Of a DNA stretch of 18,270 nt, positions 16,961 through 18,270 are shown in pieces. Under the pieces are notes generated by a model. The model made no database searches. It had not been told where the DNA came from and worked only from the letters and a program-made list of their open reading frames with translations. The DNA is from an uncultured Bacilli bacterium. GTDB lineage: Bacteria > Bacillota_I > Bacilli_A > RF39 > UBA660. The translations under genes were made by a program, and so were the position numbers. Each line of letters starts with the position of its first letter. The stretch's first letter is position 1. Location of the stretch: NCBI GenBank assembly GCA_947856335.1, contig CANUCD010000007.1:1-18270 (forward strand), written 5' to 3'.

Positions 16961-17511
16961 AATTATTGGTAGGCTTAGGAAATCCTGGAAAAGAATATGA
17001 ACAAACTAGACATAATATAGGATTTATGATTATAGATTATTTTTTAAAAGAAGCTAATTGGCAAGAAAAATGGAATGCTCTAATTACTGAGACAAGAATA
17101 AATAATGAAAAAGTAATAATAATAAAACCCCTTACATACATGAACTTATCAGGAAATGCTGTCTCACTTGTTTGTAATTTCTATAAAATTAGTAGTGAAG
17201 ACATTCTTGTAATTCAAGATGATTTAGATTTACCAATAGGTACTTTTCGTTTAAAAACAAACAGCAGTGATGGAGGGCATAATGGTATAAAATCAATTAT
17301 CGAAAAGTTAGGAACAAAAGATTTTGCTCGTCTAAAAATAGGTATATCAAATAACAAAAGTATTGATACAAAAGATTATGTATTAGCTAAATTTAATAAA
17401 GAGGAATTAAATACATTAAAAGATTTATTCCCAACAATCCAAAAAGTAATTACTTCTTTCATAGAAAATGGAGCTTATAAAACAATGAATTTATATAATA
17501 GAAAGAGTTAA
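16957..17511 (+). CDS. pth: Peptidyl-tRNA hydrolase
   Basis: Releases tRNA from stalled peptidyl-tRNA. The 184 residues have GLGNPGKEYEQTRHNIGF (6-23) with Asn9 and the catalytic His19, KPLTYMNLSGNAV (57-69) with Met62 and Asn63, DDLDLPIG (88-95), and SDGGHNGIKSI (104-114) with His108 and Asn109. All match the known active-site residues of E. coli Pth. AGGATG before the ATG lies within the end of trmN6 (4-nt overlap). mfd starts 4 nt after the stop, the same pth-mfd order as in B. subtilis. Confidence 0.96.
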   Translation: MKLLVGLGNPGKEYEQTRHNIGFMIIDYFLKEANWQEKWNALITETRINNEKVIIIKPLTYMNLSGNAVSLVCNFYKISSEDILVIQDDLDLPIGTFRLKTNSSDGGHNGIKSIIEKLGTKDFARLKIGISNNKSIDTKDYVLAKFNKEELNTLKDLFPTIQKVITSFIENGAYKTMNLYNRKS

Positions 17512-17515
17512 AATA

Positions 17516-18270
17516 ATGAAAGAATTAGACAAGTACTTTAAATATGAAAATAATCTTACTATAACAGGGTTAACACATGAGTTAGCCTATCTTTACGTGT
17601 CTAACCTTTTTTTGCAAAAAAAGGAAAATATCATTGTTTTATTAAGCACATTATATGAAGCAAATACATTTTTTGCAGGAATAAAAAACTATCAACAAGA
17701 CACTTATCTCTTTCCCATGGATGATTTTATTACAAGCATGGCTCTTGCTATCTCCCCAGAACTTAAAACAACCCGTATTGATACTATCGAATCTATTAAA
17801 AAGAAAAAAGGGATTATTGTAACTAATTTAATGGGTTACTTAAAATATTTAACTGACCAACAAGTAGAAGAAAAACTAAATATTGTTCTAAAAAAGAAAG
17901 ATGAAATAAATAGAGACAAACTAATTGAAATATTAGATAATCTAGGTTATAAGAAAGATACTGTGGTTACAACAACAGGAGAATATGCTGTAAGAGGATT
18001 TGTAATTGATATATTTATTACTCTTCTAGAGCACCCAATAAGAATAGAATTCTTTGGAAATACCATCGAATCTATCCGTTATTTTGATGAATCTACGCAA
18101 ATGTCTATTAAAGAAATAAATGAAATAAAACTAATCCCAAATGGCTTAGTTAAAACAGACAAGAAATCTAGTTTATATGATTACGCTAAAAATCCCATTG
18201 TTATAACAATAGACGAATCTAGAATAAAAGCTAATTATGAAAAATTAGAAGAAGAAATGTTTGAGTATCG
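17516..18270 (+). CDS. mfd: Transcription-repair coupling factor Mfd (5' part, cut by window edge)
   Basis: Superfamily-2 translocase that pushes stalled RNA polymerase off DNA and recruits UvrA. Only the first 251 codons are inside the window, covering the UvrB-like N-terminal module. Recognisable text includes ITGLTHELAYLYVSNLFLQK (residues 16-35), YEANTFFAGIKNYQQDTYLF and PMDDFITSMALAISPELK, then VTNLMGYLKYL and GEYAVRGFVIDIF near residues 155-167, and IRIEFFGNTIESIRYFD. The helicase domains would lie to the right. The ATG at 17516 has only a weak GAAAGAG site, in the end of pth. The reading frame crosses a T7-GC-A7 run (17607-17622) without a break. Confidence 0.95.
   Translation, partial: MKELDKYFKYENNLTITGLTHELAYLYVSNLFLQKKENIIVLLSTLYEANTFFAGIKNYQQDTYLFPMDDFITSMALAISPELKTTRIDTIESIKKKKGIIVTNLMGYLKYLTDQQVEEKLNIVLKKKDEINRDKLIEILDNLGYKKDTVVTTTGEYAVRGFVIDIFITLLEHPIRIEFFGNTIESIRYFDESTQMSIKEINEIKLIPNGLVKTDKKSSLYDYAKNPIVITIDESRIKANYEKLEEEMFEY
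17568..17613 (+). terminator. Terminator-like hairpin within the first codons of mfd
   Basis: GGTTAACAC (17568-17576) pairs with GTGTCTAACC (17597-17606) apart from one bulged C, and seven Ts follow (17607-17613). The loop of 20 nt is large. A second segment, GTTAG (17581-17585), can pair with the same CTAAC instead. The T-run also belongs to a perfect 20-bp palindrome (17605-17624). Weak evidence for function, because it overlaps conserved mfd codons. Confidence 0.3.

Overview
The window is a replication-origin region from a very AT-rich, low-GC Gram-positive bacterium. The gene order yidC-rnpA-rpmH < oriC > dnaA-dnaN-(comK-like)-recF-gyrB-gyrA, followed by tadA-dnaX-ybaB-recR-bofA-holB-ricT-trmN6-pth-mfd, is that of class Bacilli. 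The comK-like and bofA-like genes, the Bacillus-type parS sites and the Noc-type binding sites point the same way. UGG is the only Trp codon and several genes end in UGA, so the genetic code is standard and this is not a Mycoplasma. An uncultured host-associated Bacilli lineage fits, but that placement is inference.

Layout. On the left, the minus strand carries yidC (cut by the window edge), rnpA and rpmH, driven by a clear SigA-type promoter just left of the origin. The rpmH-dnaA gap (1326-1796) is packed with DnaA boxes. Two abutting box pairs face each other across an AT-rich stretch, and one of them overlaps the -35 of the dnaA promoter. A third copy of the same 18-bp box pair lies in the dnaA-dnaN gap, so the origin looks bipartite, as in Bacillus. 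Everything right of the origin reads on the plus strand, i.e. away from oriC. A ComK-family competence regulator with its own promoter and terminator sits between dnaN and recF, where many Bacilli carry a small S4-domain gene. recF-gyrB-gyrA follow and end in a strong hairpin terminator.

The 857-bp non-coding gap between gyrA and the SRP RNA gene holds five copies of the ParB site parS (TGTTNCACGTGAAACA), three exact and two with one mismatch. Four of them bracket two diverged copies of a ~210-bp direct repeat. Three have a DnaA-box-like 9-mer exactly one base upstream. The fifth lies directly upstream of the SRP RNA promoter. The SRP RNA is the short 4.5S-like form. A tightly packed operon follows (tadA; then dnaX-ybaB-recR-bofA-holB-ricT-trmN6-pth-mfd), with many overlapping start and stop codons. 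mfd runs off the right edge.

Three perfect copies of ATTTCCCGGGAAAT, the B. subtilis Noc-binding palindrome, lie inside recF, dnaX and trmN6. They are read in two different frames, so the DNA word and not the protein explains the recurrence. Together the window shows initiation (DnaA boxes, dnaA), the replisome (dnaN, dnaX, holB), topology (gyrAB), recombination and repair (recF, recR, mfd), segregation (parS) and nucleoid occlusion (NBS) in 18 kb. The parB and noc genes themselves are not in the window and are predicted to lie to the left.
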